From: Pseudomonas viridiflava
GTDB lineage: Bacteria; Pseudomonadota; Gammaproteobacteria; Pseudomonadales; Pseudomonadaceae
Direction of reading: 5' to 3'
Length of the DNA stretch: 64,000 nucleotides
Assembly: GCF_900601905.1 (NCBI RefSeq)
Contig: NZ_UWFA01000305.1
Span: 1-64,000 of the forward strand
In this document: piece by piece, positions 19,500 to 28,283 of the stretch
How positions within the stretch are numbered: the stretch's first letter is position 1
Layout: every line of letters starts with the position of its first letter
Notes under the pieces: generated by a model
Databases searched by the model: none
What the model saw: only the letters and a program-made list of their open reading frames with translations
Told to the model about the DNA's origin: nothing
Program-made: the position numbers and the translations under genes

Positions 19500-20858
19500 T
19501 CACACCGCAAACAGCAGGAACTCCCGCTCCCAGGAACTGATCACGCGTTTGAAGTTTTCATGCTCGGCGCGTTTGACCGCGACGTAGCCCTTGATGAATT
19601 TCTCACCCAGATACTTTTCGACGGTCTTGCTGTTTTCCATGCGTTCCAATGCATCTTCAATGGTCAATGGCAGACGCAGGTTGCGGCGTTCGTAGCCACG
19701 GCCGACCACCGGGGCGCTCGGGTTGATGTGTTCGACCATGCCGATGTAGCCACACAGCAGGCTCGCGGCGATGGCCAGGTACGGGTTCGCGTCGGCACCC
19801 GGCAAGCGGTTTTCCACACGACGGTTCTGCGGCCCGGCGTCCGGTACGCGCAGGCCGACGGTGCGGTTCTCTTCGCCCCACTCCACGTTGACCGGTGCCG
19901 AAGTGTCCGGCAGGAAGCGGCGGAACGAATTGACGTTGGGCGCGAACAGCGGCAGCAGCTCGGGGATCAGCTTCTGCAAGCCGCCGATGTGCTGCAGGAA
20001 CAGCTCGCTCATGGTCCCGTCTTCGTTGGAGAAGATGTTCTTGCCGGTGCGGATGTCGATGATGCTCTGATGCAAATGCATGGCGCTGCCCGGCTCGCCC
20101 GTCATCGGCTTGGCCATGAAGGTGGCAGCCACATCGTGCTTGAGCGCGGCTTCGCGCATGGTGCGCTTGAACACCAGGATCTGGTCGGCCAGGGACAGCG
20201 CATCACCATGACGGAAATTGATCTCCATCTGCGCCGTGCCGTCTTCGTGGATCAGCGTGTCCAGATCCAGGTTCTGCAGCTCGCACCAGTCGTAGACGTC
20301 TTCGAACAGCGGATCGAATTCGTTCGCCGCTTCAATGGAGAACGACTGGCGACCGGTTTCCGGACGGCCCGAACGACCGACCGGCGGCTGCAATGGATAG
20401 TCAGGGTCGTCGCTGCGCTTGGTGAGGTAAAACTCCATTTCCGGCGCGACAATCGGCTGCCAGCCATGATCGGCGTACAGCTTGAGGACTTTCTTGAGTA
20501 CGTTGCGCGGCGACAGCTCGATGGGGTTGCCTTGCTTGTCGTAGGTGTCGTGGATCACCTGCGCCGTGGGCTCGATGGCCCATGGCACGACGTACACCGC
20601 GTTGGCGTCCGGGCGGCAGAACATGTCGATGTCCGCCGGGTCCAGCAGCTCGTAATAGATGTCGTCTTCGACGTAATCACCGGTCACCGTCTGCAGCAAT
20701 ACGCTCTCCGGCAAGCGCATTCCCTTCTCGGCAATGAATTTGTTGGTGGGCGAAATCTTGCCGCGAGTGATCCCGGTGAGGTCTGCAATCATGCATTCGA
20801 CTTCGGTGATCTTGTGTTCTTTCAACCAATCGGTGAGCTGGTCGAGGTTGGTACTCAT
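19500..20858 (-). CDS. spuB: Gamma-glutamylpolyamine synthetase SpuB (glutamine synthetase-like)
   Basis: 452-aa glutamine-synthetase-fold ligase that joins glutamate to polyamines with ATP. It shows the N-terminal EVECMIADLTGITRGKISPT block, the metal-binding APEMEFYLTK, and the catalytic region HLHQSIIDIRTGKN, then ENRTVGLRVPD and VENRLPGADANPYLAIAASL. The ATG at 20858 (MSTNLDQLTDWL) fits the known protein length; the frame runs open further but overlaps spuA. With SpuA and SpuC it forms the gamma-glutamylation route of polyamine breakdown. Confidence 0.93.
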   Translation of the reverse strand: MSTNLDQLTDWLKEHKITEVECMIADLTGITRGKISPTNKFIAEKGMRLPESVLLQTVTGDYVEDDIYYELLDPADIDMFCRPDANAVYVVPWAIEPTAQVIHDTYDKQGNPIELSPRNVLKKVLKLYADHGWQPIVAPEMEFYLTKRSDDPDYPLQPPVGRSGRPETGRQSFSIEAANEFDPLFEDVYDWCELQNLDLDTLIHEDGTAQMEINFRHGDALSLADQILVFKRTMREAALKHDVAATFMAKPMTGEPGSAMHLHQSIIDIRTGKNIFSNEDGTMSELFLQHIGGLQKLIPELLPLFAPNVNSFRRFLPDTSAPVNVEWGEENRTVGLRVPDAGPQNRRVENRLPGADANPYLAIAASLLCGYIGMVEHINPSAPVVGRGYERRNLRLPLTIEDALERMENSKTVEKYLGEKFIKGYVAVKRAEHENFKRVISSWEREFLLFAV

Positions 20859-20892
20859 AAATACCTCAGGTGGTCTTGGTCCTGATTGCGAA

Positions 20893-21669
20893 TCAGGGGT
20901 TGGCTGACGCATCGGCGTCGCGTTGTACTGAGCGCTTTCGGCAGGCATCGCCAAATGCTCGAAAGATAGCAAGGTAATCGGGATTCGCGCTGACTTGCCA
21001 CTCGGGATGCCATTGCACCCCGAGGGCAAACGTCTGACTGCCGTGGACCGAGACAGCCTCGATCAAGCCATCCGGCGCAGTGGCTTCAACACGCAGGCCG
21101 GGCGCCAGATGCTCGATTCCCTGACCATGAATTGAATTGACACATATTTCGCTGGCCAGCCCCAGGCCTGCCAGAACGCCGCCTGGCTGAACATGCATGG
21201 CATGGCTGGGCGCATACTGCACCTCCACCGGCTCGTTGTCCGGCTCACGATGATCCATGAAGGTTCCGGTTTCATGAACCCGTTGATGCAGGCTGCCGCC
21301 AAACGCCACGTTGAGCTCCTGAAACCCTCGGCAAATGCCCAACACCGGAACACCAGCGGCCACGGCAGCACGAATTAGCGGTAAGGTGGTGCGGTCGCGC
21401 TCGGGATCATGGGCAGTACCCGGAGCGCTGGCAGGGCCACTATAGTGGTAGGGTTCGACATTGGAAGGCGAGCCGGTGAACAACAGTCCATCAAGGCTGG
21501 CAAGAATCTCGGCAGGGTCGAGCAAGGGTCCCAGCGACGGCAGAATCAGCGGCAAGCCCTTGGCAGCCACAGCTACCGCCCGGACATATTTGTCGCCACT
21601 GACATGATAAGCATGAGCACCGATCTGCTGGCTGCAGGCGGTAACGCCAATCAAGGGCAGGCGTGACAT
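20893..21669 (-). CDS. spuA: Gamma-glutamyl-GABA hydrolase SpuA (PuuD-like)
   Basis: 258-aa class I glutamine amidotransferase-like hydrolase that releases glutamate from gamma-glutamylated intermediates. The nucleophile Cys is in VPVLGICRGFQELNVAFGG, and the His/Glu pair is in LGVQWHPEW. It begins MSRLPLIGVTAC, typical of the PuuD group. It is the first gene of the long minus-strand spu block and is divergent from spuI across a 275-base regulatory gap. Confidence 0.93.
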   Translation of the reverse strand: MSRLPLIGVTACSQQIGAHAYHVSGDKYVRAVAVAAKGLPLILPSLGPLLDPAEILASLDGLLFTGSPSNVEPYHYSGPASAPGTAHDPERDRTTLPLIRAAVAAGVPVLGICRGFQELNVAFGGSLHQRVHETGTFMDHREPDNEPVEVQYAPSHAMHVQPGGVLAGLGLASEICVNSIHGQGIEHLAPGLRVEATAPDGLIEAVSVHGSQTFALGVQWHPEWQVSANPDYLAIFRAFGDACRKRSVQRDADASANP

Positions 21670-21750
21670 GGAACCCCCGTGTTGTGGCTGTTTTGGGTTG
21701 AATCGAGCTTAGCCTTGTTCATTTTTTTCCACAACCGCGCCGTAAAAAAT

Positions 21751-21764
21751 ACAACACAGGTGTT
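21751..21764. promoter_or_regulatory. Candidate operator, copy 1
   Basis: ACAACACAGGTGTT, a partly palindromic 14-mer (AACAC-AG-GTGTT) in the spuA-spuI divergent region. A 13/14 copy lies 175 bases away. Confidence 0.4.
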
Positions 21765-21925
21765 ACAGGCCCCGATTTTAAAAGCCTCCGGCGCCTGATC
21801 AGCCGCCCTGTATTGCGGCAAAAATGGCCGTTTTGCGCCTTTCCGGGGCAATGGATGGCTCCCTTGACTTCATCATGGCTTTCGGATTGACTGAATCCCG
21901 TAATGCTCGATGATTGATATTTTTA

Positions 21926-21939
21926 ACAACAAAGGTGTT
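21926..21939. promoter_or_regulatory. Candidate operator, copy 2
   Basis: ACAACAAAGGTGTT, matching copy 1 at 13 of 14 positions and abutting the spuI start codon, where it overlaps the presumed ribosome site. Confidence 0.4.
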
Positions 21940-21944
21940 GCATC

Positions 21945-23321
21945 ATGTCGGTACCCCCGCGTGCCGTTCAGCTTAACGAAGCGAACGCGTTCCTTAAGGA
22001 ACATCCTGAGGTTCTGTACGTTGACCTTCTGATTGCAGATATGAATGGTGTGGTGCGCGGCAAGCGCATTGAACGCACCAGCCTCCATAAGGTTTACGAG
22101 AAAGGCATCAACCTGCCTGCCTCTTTATTTGCCCTGGATATCAATGGCTCGACGGTGGAAAGCACCGGCCTGGGTCTGGACATCGGTGATGCTGACCGAA
22201 TCTGTTATCCAATCCCCGATACCCTGTGCAACGAGCCTTGGCAGAAGCGCCCTACCGCGCAGCTGCTGATGACCATGCACGAGCTGGAAGGCGATCCGTT
22301 TTTCGCTGACCCGCGTGAAGTACTGCGCCAGGTCGTCGCCAAGTTCGACGAAATGGGCCTGACCATTTGCGCCGCTTTCGAGCTGGAGTTCTACCTGATC
22401 GATCAGGAGAACGTGAATGGCCGTCCGCAACCACCACGCTCGCCGATTTCCGGCAAACGCCCGCACTCGACCCAGGTCTACCTGATCGACGACCTCGACG
22501 AATACGTCGACTGCCTCCAGGACATTCTGGAAGGTGCCAAGGAGCAAGGTATTCCTGCTGACGCCATCGTCAAGGAAAGTGCTCCGGCTCAGTTTGAAGT
22601 CAACCTGCACCACGTTGCCGACCCGATCAAAGCGTGCGACTACGCGGTACTGCTCAAGCGCCTGATCAAGAACATCGCCTACGACCATGAAATGGACACC
22701 ACCTTCATGGCCAAGCCTTATCCGGGCCAGGCAGGCAATGGTTTGCATGTGCACATCTCGATCCTGGATCGCGATGGCAAGAACATCTTCACAAGCGAGG
22801 ATCCCGAGCAGAACGCCGCGTTACGTCATGCCATCGGCGGTGTGCTCGAGACCCTACCGGCGCAGATGGCGTTCCTTTGCCCGAACGTCAACTCGTATCG
22901 TCGGTTCGGTGCTCAGTTTTACGTTCCCAACTCCCCGAGCTGGGGCCTGGATAACCGCACCGTGGCCGTGCGCGTACCGACCGGCTCTGCCGATGCGGTG
23001 CGTATCGAGCACCGTGTCGCGGGTGCCGACGCCAACCCGTATCTGTTGATGGCATCGGTGCTGGCAGGCGTGCATCACGGTTTGACCAACAAGATCGAAC
23101 CGGGCGCCCCGGTGTCGGGTAACTCTTACGAGCAGAACGAACAAAGCCTGCCGAACAACCTGCGCGATGCCTTGCGTGAGCTGGACGACAGTGAAGTGAT
23201 GGCCAAGTACATCGATCCGAAGTACATCGATATCTTCGTCGCCTGCAAGGAAAGCGAGCTGGAGGAGTTCGAGCACTCCATCTCCGACCTTGAATACAAC
23301 TGGTACCTGCATACCGTTTAA
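21945..23321 (+). CDS. spuI: Gamma-glutamylpolyamine synthetase SpuI (glutamine synthetase-like)
   Basis: 458-aa glutamine-synthetase-fold ligase, the second such paralogue of the cluster. It carries LYVDLLIADMNGVVRGKRIER, the metal ligands in CAAFELEFYLID, the HVHISILDRDGKNIF catalytic segment, and VRIEHRVAGADANPYLLMASVLAG. Together with SpuB it gives the cell two gamma-glutamylation enzymes, probably of different amine preference. It is divergent from spuA and followed by a strong terminator. Confidence 0.92.
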   Translation: MSVPPRAVQLNEANAFLKEHPEVLYVDLLIADMNGVVRGKRIERTSLHKVYEKGINLPASLFALDINGSTVESTGLGLDIGDADRICYPIPDTLCNEPWQKRPTAQLLMTMHELEGDPFFADPREVLRQVVAKFDEMGLTICAAFELEFYLIDQENVNGRPQPPRSPISGKRPHSTQVYLIDDLDEYVDCLQDILEGAKEQGIPADAIVKESAPAQFEVNLHHVADPIKACDYAVLLKRLIKNIAYDHEMDTTFMAKPYPGQAGNGLHVHISILDRDGKNIFTSEDPEQNAALRHAIGGVLETLPAQMAFLCPNVNSYRRFGAQFYVPNSPSWGLDNRTVAVRVPTGSADAVRIEHRVAGADANPYLLMASVLAGVHHGLTNKIEPGAPVSGNSYEQNEQSLPNNLRDALRELDDSEVMAKYIDPKYIDIFVACKESELEEFEHSISDLEYNWYLHTV

Positions 23322-23335
23322 ACGGGTTGCAGCCT

Positions 23336-23377
23336 AAAAAACGCCGCACAGCCGAGAGGATGTGCGGCGTTTTTTTT
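23336..23377 (+). terminator. Rho-independent terminator of spuI
   Basis: ACGCCGCACA, ten-base loop, TGTGCGGCGT, followed by a run of seven or more T, shortly after the spuI stop. Confidence 0.93.
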
Positions 23378-23397
23378 GTCTGCGCAAAGCTTCATTT

Positions 23398-23503
23398 GTG
23401 GGAGCGAGCTTGCTCGCGAAGGCGGCGTATCAAGCTGCATAGTTGTTTCGGATGCAAAGGTCTCTTCGCGAGCAAGGTGGAGCGCCACCCCGGTCGCTCC
23501 CAC
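23398..23503. repeat. REPIN, type B with extended right arm
   Basis: Type B arms with an insertion of about 16 bases in the right arm, able to fold as GGTGG-AGCG-CCACC. The insertion point matches that of the REPIN at 17833. Confidence 0.8.
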
Positions 23504-23589
23504 GGGGGAACGCATTGCAAAAGTGAGTTCATTAACAAAAGCCAGCTCACCTGTACAATCTCCCTCAGCTCCCGCCCAAGAGAATCCCC

Positions 23590-24228
23590 ATGACCCGCCC
23601 CGCCACACCCCGCAAACCCCGTGCACGTAGCCAGGCCCGGATCGACTCGATCCTCGACGCCGCACGGGAGCTGCTTGCCACAGAGGGCGTGGCGAGCCTG
23701 TCGATCTACAGCGTGGCCGAGCGAGCGCAGATCCCGCCGTCGTCGGTGTATCACTTCTTCGCCAGCGTCCCGGCCTTGCTCGAAGCGCTGACGGCCGATA
23801 TCCATGCGGCCTTCCGCGCCAGCCTGCAGGCGCCCATCGAGCATGAGGCGCTGAACACCTGGCGCGACCTGTCACGGATCGTCGAGCAGCGCATGCTGAC
23901 CATCTACAACGCCGACCCCGCTGCACGTCAGTTGATCCTCGCGCAGCATGGTCTGTCTGAAGTCAACCAGGCCGACCGCCAACACGACATCGAACTCGGC
24001 CATCTGATGCAGGATGTCTTCGACCGCCATTTCCAGCTGCCGACCTTACCGGATGACGTCGATGTGTTCGCCCTGGCTATGGAGTTGAGCGACCGGGTAT
24101 ACGCCCGTTCGATGCAATTGCACGACGCAATCACCCCGCGCATGGCCGAGGAAGGGATGCGGGTGTTTGATGCATATGTGGGGCTTTATCTACCGGCGTT
24201 TTTGCCGAAGAAAACCAACTGCACGTGA
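23590..24228 (+). CDS. TetR/AcrR family transcriptional regulator
   Basis: 212-aa regulator. The N-terminal helix-turn-helix is clear (residues about 17-62: IDSILDAARELLATEGVASL, then SIYSVAERAQIPPSSVYHFF). The C-terminal ligand domain is not of a subgroup I can name. It stands between the spu and ssu clusters and is convergent with ssuF. A TetR gene in this position is also recalled next to the P. putida ssu cluster, so a role in sulfur or amine control is possible but unproven. Confidence 0.88.
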   Translation: MTRPATPRKPRARSQARIDSILDAARELLATEGVASLSIYSVAERAQIPPSSVYHFFASVPALLEALTADIHAAFRASLQAPIEHEALNTWRDLSRIVEQRMLTIYNADPAARQLILAQHGLSEVNQADRQHDIELGHLMQDVFDRHFQLPTLPDDVDVFALAMELSDRVYARSMQLHDAITPRMAEEGMRVFDAYVGLYLPAFLPKKTNCT

Positions 24229-24276
24229 AGCCGCGCCTACGGGACCGCGCCTGTTGCGCGATGTAGCCCCAACGCG

Positions 24277-24318
24277 AACAACCCCGAAAGGCCGTCACCT
24301 TGCGGGGTTGTTTTTTGC
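24277..24318 (+). terminator. Rho-independent terminator
   Basis: AACAACCCCG and CGGGGTTGTT form a 10-bp stem followed by a T run, between the TetR gene and the convergent ssuF. Confidence 0.9.
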
Positions 24319-24325
24319 CCATCGA

Positions 24326-24541
24326 TTACAGCTTGGCGATGGAAACCTCGGTGGATTTCACGAAGGCGATCACTTCGCTGCCTACCACCAATTCGAGCTC
24401 TTTGACCGAGCGGGTGGTGATCACGGAAGTGACGATGCCCGAAGCGGTCTGTACGTCGATTTCCGACAGTACGTCGCCGGTGACGATTTCCTTGATGATG
24501 CCGCGAAACTGGTTACGCACGTTGATGGCTTTGATAGTCAT
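24326..24541 (-). CDS. ssuF: TOBE/Mop domain molybdopterin-binding-like protein SsuF
   Basis: 71-aa single-domain protein of the molbindin (TOBE/Mop) type: MTIKAINVRNQFRGIIKEI..., ending ELVVGSEVIAFVKSTEVSIA. In P. putida the small last gene of the sulfonate operon, ssuF, encodes such a protein and is needed for growth on sulfonates; its exact role is unclear. The ATG at 24541 has an AAGGAAA ribosome site. It follows ssuB by 38 bases. Confidence 0.88.
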   Translation of the reverse strand: MTIKAINVRNQFRGIIKEIVTGDVLSEIDVQTASGIVTSVITTRSVKELELVVGSEVIAFVKSTEVSIAKL

Positions 24542-24579
24542 GATGTTTTCCTTTAGATGATCAGGTGTCGAGCGGTCGG

Positions 24580-25395
24580 TCAATTAGCCCAGCGCAACTG
24601 CGTGGGCAACGGTGAAACGGGTTCGGGCTCTGGTGGGGTGCCAGGTAATGACAGCACCCGCTCCAGGACCTGCGTTTCCAGTGCGGCCAGACGATGTGAA
24701 CCTCTGGCGCGCGGGCGTGGCAGGTCGACCAGCAGGTCCAGGCCAATCTGCCCTTCTTCGATCAGAATCACGCGATCGGCAATCGCCACCGCTTCGCTGA
24801 CGTCATGGGTCACCAGCAACACGGTGAAACCATGCTTGCGCCAGAGGTTTTCAATCAGTTGCTGCATCTCGATACGGGTCAAGGCATCCAGCGCGCCCAA
24901 GGGCTCATCGAGCAGCAGCAGGCGCGGTTGATGAATCAAGGCCCGGGCCAGCGCGACTCGTTGTTTCTGGCCGCCGGACAACGCCGCGGGCCACTCTTCG
25001 GCACGCTCGGCCAGACCGACCGCTTCAAGGGCCTCCAGCGCCTTGCTGCGCCAATCGCCATTGAGGCCCAGGCCAACGTTGTCGATGATCTTTTTCCACG
25101 GCAGCAGACGCGCTTCCTGAAACATCAGCCGGGTGTCTTCCCGGGCATCCACCAGCTTGCCGGAGCCTGCCAGCAGCTCACCGGCAGTGGGCTTGTCCAG
25201 CCCGGCCAGCAGGCGCAGCAAGGTACTTTTGCCACAGCCGCTGCGACCGACCACCGCCACGAATTGCCCGGCAGGAATGTGCAGGTCGATGTTCTTCAGG
25301 ACTTCGCGGCTGCCGAAGGTTTTCTTCAATTGCTGAACCGCCAGCGGAATGCCACGTAGCAGGTGTGCCGGTTGTTGCTGTTTCAGACTGCTCAT
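24580..25395 (-). CDS. ssuB: Sulfonate ABC transporter ATP-binding protein SsuB
   Basis: 271-aa ATPase of the nitrate/sulfonate/taurine importer class. Walker [10 protein letters not shown], signature [16 protein letters not shown], Walker [13 protein letters not shown] and switch LVTHDVSEA are intact. The start overlaps the ssuC stop by four bases (ATGA). The C-terminal tail ([20 protein letters not shown]) is typical of Pseudomonas SsuB. Confidence 0.92.
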   Translation of the reverse strand: MSSLKQQQPAHLLRGIPLAVQQLKKTFGSREVLKNIDLHIPAGQFVAVVGRSGCGKSTLLRLLAGLDKPTAGELLAGSGKLVDAREDTRLMFQEARLLPWKKIIDNVGLGLNGDWRSKALEALEAVGLAERAEEWPAALSGGQKQRVALARALIHQPRLLLLDEPLGALDALTRIEMQQLIENLWRKHGFTVLLVTHDVSEAVAIADRVILIEEGQIGLDLLVDLPRPRARGSHRLAALETQVLERVLSLPGTPPEPEPVSPLPTQLRWAN

Positions 25396-26189
25396 GCGGC
25401 ACCGCCTTTATTGACTTGATACGCCGGGTGCCAGCGCAGGCACACGCGCTCTAGGCTACGTGCCGCCAGATCGGCCAGTTTGCCGAGGACTGCGTAAAGC
25501 ACGATGGCCAGCACTACGACGTCTGTTTGCAGAAATTCCCGGGCGTTCATCGCCAGATAGCCGATGCCAGAGCTGGCGGAAATAGTCTCCGCAACGATCA
25601 GGGTCAACCACATGAAACCCAGCGCAAAGCGCACGCCCACCAGAATCGAAGGCATGGCTCCCGGTAGGATCACATGCCAGAACAGGCCGAAACCGGACAA
25701 ACCATAGCTGCGGGACATCTCCACCAGCGCCGGATCAATGTTGCGGATGCCGTGGTAGGTGTTCAGGTAGATCGGGAACAGCGTGCCCAGCGCCACCAGA
25801 AACACCTTGGCGGTTTCGTCTATCCCGAACCAGAGGATCACCAGCGGAATCAGCGCCAGATGCGGCACGTTACGGATCATCTGCACCGAGCTGTCGAGCA
25901 GGCGTTCGCCCCATTTCGACAGGCCGGTGATGAAGCCCAGCACCAGACCAATCCCGCCACCGATGGCAAAGCCAACTCCGGCGCGCCAGCCGCTGATCGC
26001 CAGGTGCGTCCAGATTTCACCGCTGGACACCAGATTGATGCCCGCCTCGATGACGGCGCTGGGCGCCGGCAGAATACGCGTGGATAACCAGCCGGCGCTG
26101 ACCGACAGCTGCCAGATAGCCAGCAGCAGGACTGGCAACGCCCACGGCGCGAGGCGCTGGACCAGTCGTTGCGAGGCGTTATTGCTCAT
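25392..26189 (-). CDS. ssuC: Sulfonate ABC transporter permease SsuC
   Basis: 265-aa inner-membrane permease with about six membrane segments. The EAA-type loop is [24 protein letters not shown], and [23 protein letters not shown] is characteristic of the SsuC/TauC class. It starts 27 bases after ssuA and overlaps ssuB, so ssuA-C-B-F reads as one operon. The monooxygenase gene ssuD, which in related pseudomonads sits between ssuA and ssuC, is absent. Confidence 0.92.
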   Translation of the reverse strand: MSNNASQRLVQRLAPWALPVLLLAIWQLSVSAGWLSTRILPAPSAVIEAGINLVSSGEIWTHLAISGWRAGVGFAIGGGIGLVLGFITGLSKWGERLLDSSVQMIRNVPHLALIPLVILWFGIDETAKVFLVALGTLFPIYLNTYHGIRNIDPALVEMSRSYGLSGFGLFWHVILPGAMPSILVGVRFALGFMWLTLIVAETISASSGIGYLAMNAREFLQTDVVVLAIVLYAVLGKLADLAARSLERVCLRWHPAYQVNKGGAA

Positions 26190-26216
26190 GGAGTTGTCTC
26201 CTCAGGGGCTGGCTGA

Positions 26217-27185
26217 TTACGGCGCTTTGGCAGCGACGGCAGCAGTGGGCGTCCAGACCACATCCGCGATCTTCAGCGGCTTGGGGATCAACTTGAGCTG
26301 ATAAAACGTGTCAGCGATTTTTTGCTGTGAAGCGACGACTTCTGGCGTCAGGAAGTGCGCACCGTAGCCCTGGCGTTTCACTGAGGTCAGGGTGATGTCG
26401 GCTGGCAAACCGAGCAGTGGCGCAACCTGTTTGGTCACTTCCTCGGGGTTGGCCTTGGACCATTCGCCGACTGCGCGCACCTCTTCGATCAGCGTCTGGA
26501 TGACTTTCGGATTTTTCTCGGCGTACGGCTTGGTCGCCAGGTAGAACTGATGGTTATCGACGATCCCGGAGCCATCACGCAGGGTGCGCGCTTGCAGCTG
26601 TTTCTCGGCGGCCGACTGGTAAGGATCCCAGATCACCCAGGCATCGACGCTGCCACGCTCGAACGCCGCGCGGGCATCGGCAGGTGGCAGGAAGACGGTC
26701 TGGATGTCGGTGTACTTCAGGCCAGCATCTTCCAGCGCTTTAACCAGCAGGTAATGCACGTTGGAGCCTTTGTTGAGAACGACCTTCTTGCCTTTGAGGT
26801 CTTTCACTGAGGTGATGAGCGAATCCTTGGGTACCAGAATCGCCTCACTGGTGGGCGCTGGCGGCTCGTAAGCTACGTAGAGCAGATCGGCACCGGCGGC
26901 CTGGGCGAACACAGGCGGGGTTTCACCGGTCACGCCGAAGTCGATGGAGCCAACGTTCAGACCTTCCAGCAGTTGCGGGCCACCGGGGAATTCAGTCCAT
27001 TGCACCTGCACGCCCTGCTCGGCGAGGCGCTTTTCCAGCGAGCCCTTGGCCTTGAGCAGCACCAGGGTGCCGTACTTCTGATAACCGATGCGCAGGCTTT
27101 CGGCCTGGGCTTGTGTAATGGCGCCGAAGGTGACCGCTGCAGCAAACAGAGCAACCAAACCTTGACGCAAAATGGCAGTGCGCAT
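26217..27185 (-). CDS. ssuA: Aliphatic sulfonate-binding periplasmic protein SsuA
   Basis: 322-aa substrate-binding protein with a signal peptide ending ...ITQAQA-ES. Family blocks are LRIGYQKYGTLVLLKAKGSLE, GSIDFGVTGETPPVFAQAAGADLLYVAYEPP, KVVLNKGSNVHYLLVKAL and FERGSVDAWVIWDPYQ. It delivers alkanesulfonates to SsuBC. Its length matches E. coli SsuA. A GGAG site precedes the ATG. Confidence 0.92.
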   Translation of the reverse strand: MRTAILRQGLVALFAAAVTFGAITQAQAESLRIGYQKYGTLVLLKAKGSLEKRLAEQGVQVQWTEFPGGPQLLEGLNVGSIDFGVTGETPPVFAQAAGADLLYVAYEPPAPTSEAILVPKDSLITSVKDLKGKKVVLNKGSNVHYLLVKALEDAGLKYTDIQTVFLPPADARAAFERGSVDAWVIWDPYQSAAEKQLQARTLRDGSGIVDNHQFYLATKPYAEKNPKVIQTLIEEVRAVGEWSKANPEEVTKQVAPLLGLPADITLTSVKRQGYGAHFLTPEVVASQQKIADTFYQLKLIPKPLKIADVVWTPTAAVAAKAP

Positions 27186-27340
27186 GGCGCTCTCCTTTGC
27201 TTATTCAGTGGCACCTGCTTGGCCGTTGGCGGACGAGTAAGGTGGTGGGGTGTGTCGATTGCAGTGACCTTAACAGTGATTTTTTATATCCATAAATCTC
27301 ATTTTTTTATTTGGTTATTCTATAAAAGCATATAAGTTTT

Positions 27341-27428
27341 GTTGGAGCGAGGCTTGCCCGCGAACAATATGACTGGGTACATCTGAGTCACCGAGGCGAG
27401 CCAGTTCGCGGGCAAGCCTCGCTCCAAC
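27341..27428. repeat. REPIN, type A
   Basis: Inverted type A arms in the 299-base gap between lsfA and ssuA, the place where ssuE is found in P. putida. Confidence 0.85.
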
Positions 27429-27484
27429 GTATCCACGCCAAGCAAAAAAGGCCGACGAATCGGCCCAAACCAATCCAGGGTCAA

Positions 27485-28123
27485 TCAGCGATTGGGTTGC
27501 GGCGTCAGGCGCAGATACGGCGTGACGGCTTTGTAGCCTTTGGGGAAGCGTTGCTTGATCTCGTCTTCATCCTTGAGCGACGGCACGATCACTACCTCAT
27601 CACCGTCTACCCAGTTGGCAGGCGTGGCGACTTTGTAGTTGTCAGTCAGCTGCAACGAGTCAATAACCCGCAGGATTTCATGGAAATTGCGCCCGGTGCT
27701 GGCGGGATAGGTGATGGTCAGGCGGACCTTCTTGTTCGGGTCGATCACGAACAGCGAACGTACGGTCAGAGTTTCGCTGGCGTTGGGGTGAATCAGGTCG
27801 TACAGCTCGGACACCTTGCGATCGGCGTCAGCGAGGATCGGGAAGTTCACTCGGGTGTTCTGCGTGGTGTTGATGTCGTCGATCCACTTGATGTGTGAGT
27901 CGACCGGGTCGACCGACAGCGCGATGGCTTTGACGCCGCGCTTGTCGAACTCGTCCTTGAGCTTGGCCGTGAAGCCCAGTTCAGTGGTGCACACCGGCGT
28001 GAAGTCCGCAGGATGGGAAAACAGAACGCCCCAGCTGTTGCCCAGCCATTCGTGAAAGCGGATGCGGCCTTCGCTGGAGTCCTGTTGAAAGTCAGGGGCG
28101 ATATCGCCAAGTCGCAGGCTCAT
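27485..28123 (-). CDS. lsfA: 1-Cys peroxiredoxin LsfA
   Basis: 212-aa Prx6-type peroxidase induced by sulfate starvation in Pseudomonas. The peroxidatic Cys45 is in PADFTPVCTTELG, and the C-terminal dimerisation domain (about 150-212, PASTGRNFHEILRVIDSLQL) is present; there is no resolving Cys. It lies upstream of the ssu genes on the same strand, in line with its role in protecting cells from peroxide made during desulfonation. Confidence 0.93.
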   Translation of the reverse strand: MSLRLGDIAPDFQQDSSEGRIRFHEWLGNSWGVLFSHPADFTPVCTTELGFTAKLKDEFDKRGVKAIALSVDPVDSHIKWIDDINTTQNTRVNFPILADADRKVSELYDLIHPNASETLTVRSLFVIDPNKKVRLTITYPASTGRNFHEILRVIDSLQLTDNYKVATPANWVDGDEVVIVPSLKDEDEIKQRFPKGYKAVTPYLRLTPQPNR

Positions 28124-28235
28124 GGGTGTGGCTCCTTGTCAGCTGAGTGATTCAGCTCACTGTGCCCCAGGCCAACCAGGATTAAAAAGAATAGATAACG
28201 CTTTATATAGCACCAAAGGGAATAACAAATGACAG

Positions 28236-28267
28236 ACAAAAAGAACCCCGCCGAAGCGGGGTTCTTT
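28236..28267 (-). terminator. Rho-independent terminator of the porin gene
   Basis: Perfect 12-bp stem AAAGAACCCCGC / GCGGGGTTCTTT with a tetraloop (TTCG on the minus strand) and a T-rich tail on the minus strand. Confidence 0.93.
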
Positions 28268-28283
28268 GATCAACTGACCCGGC

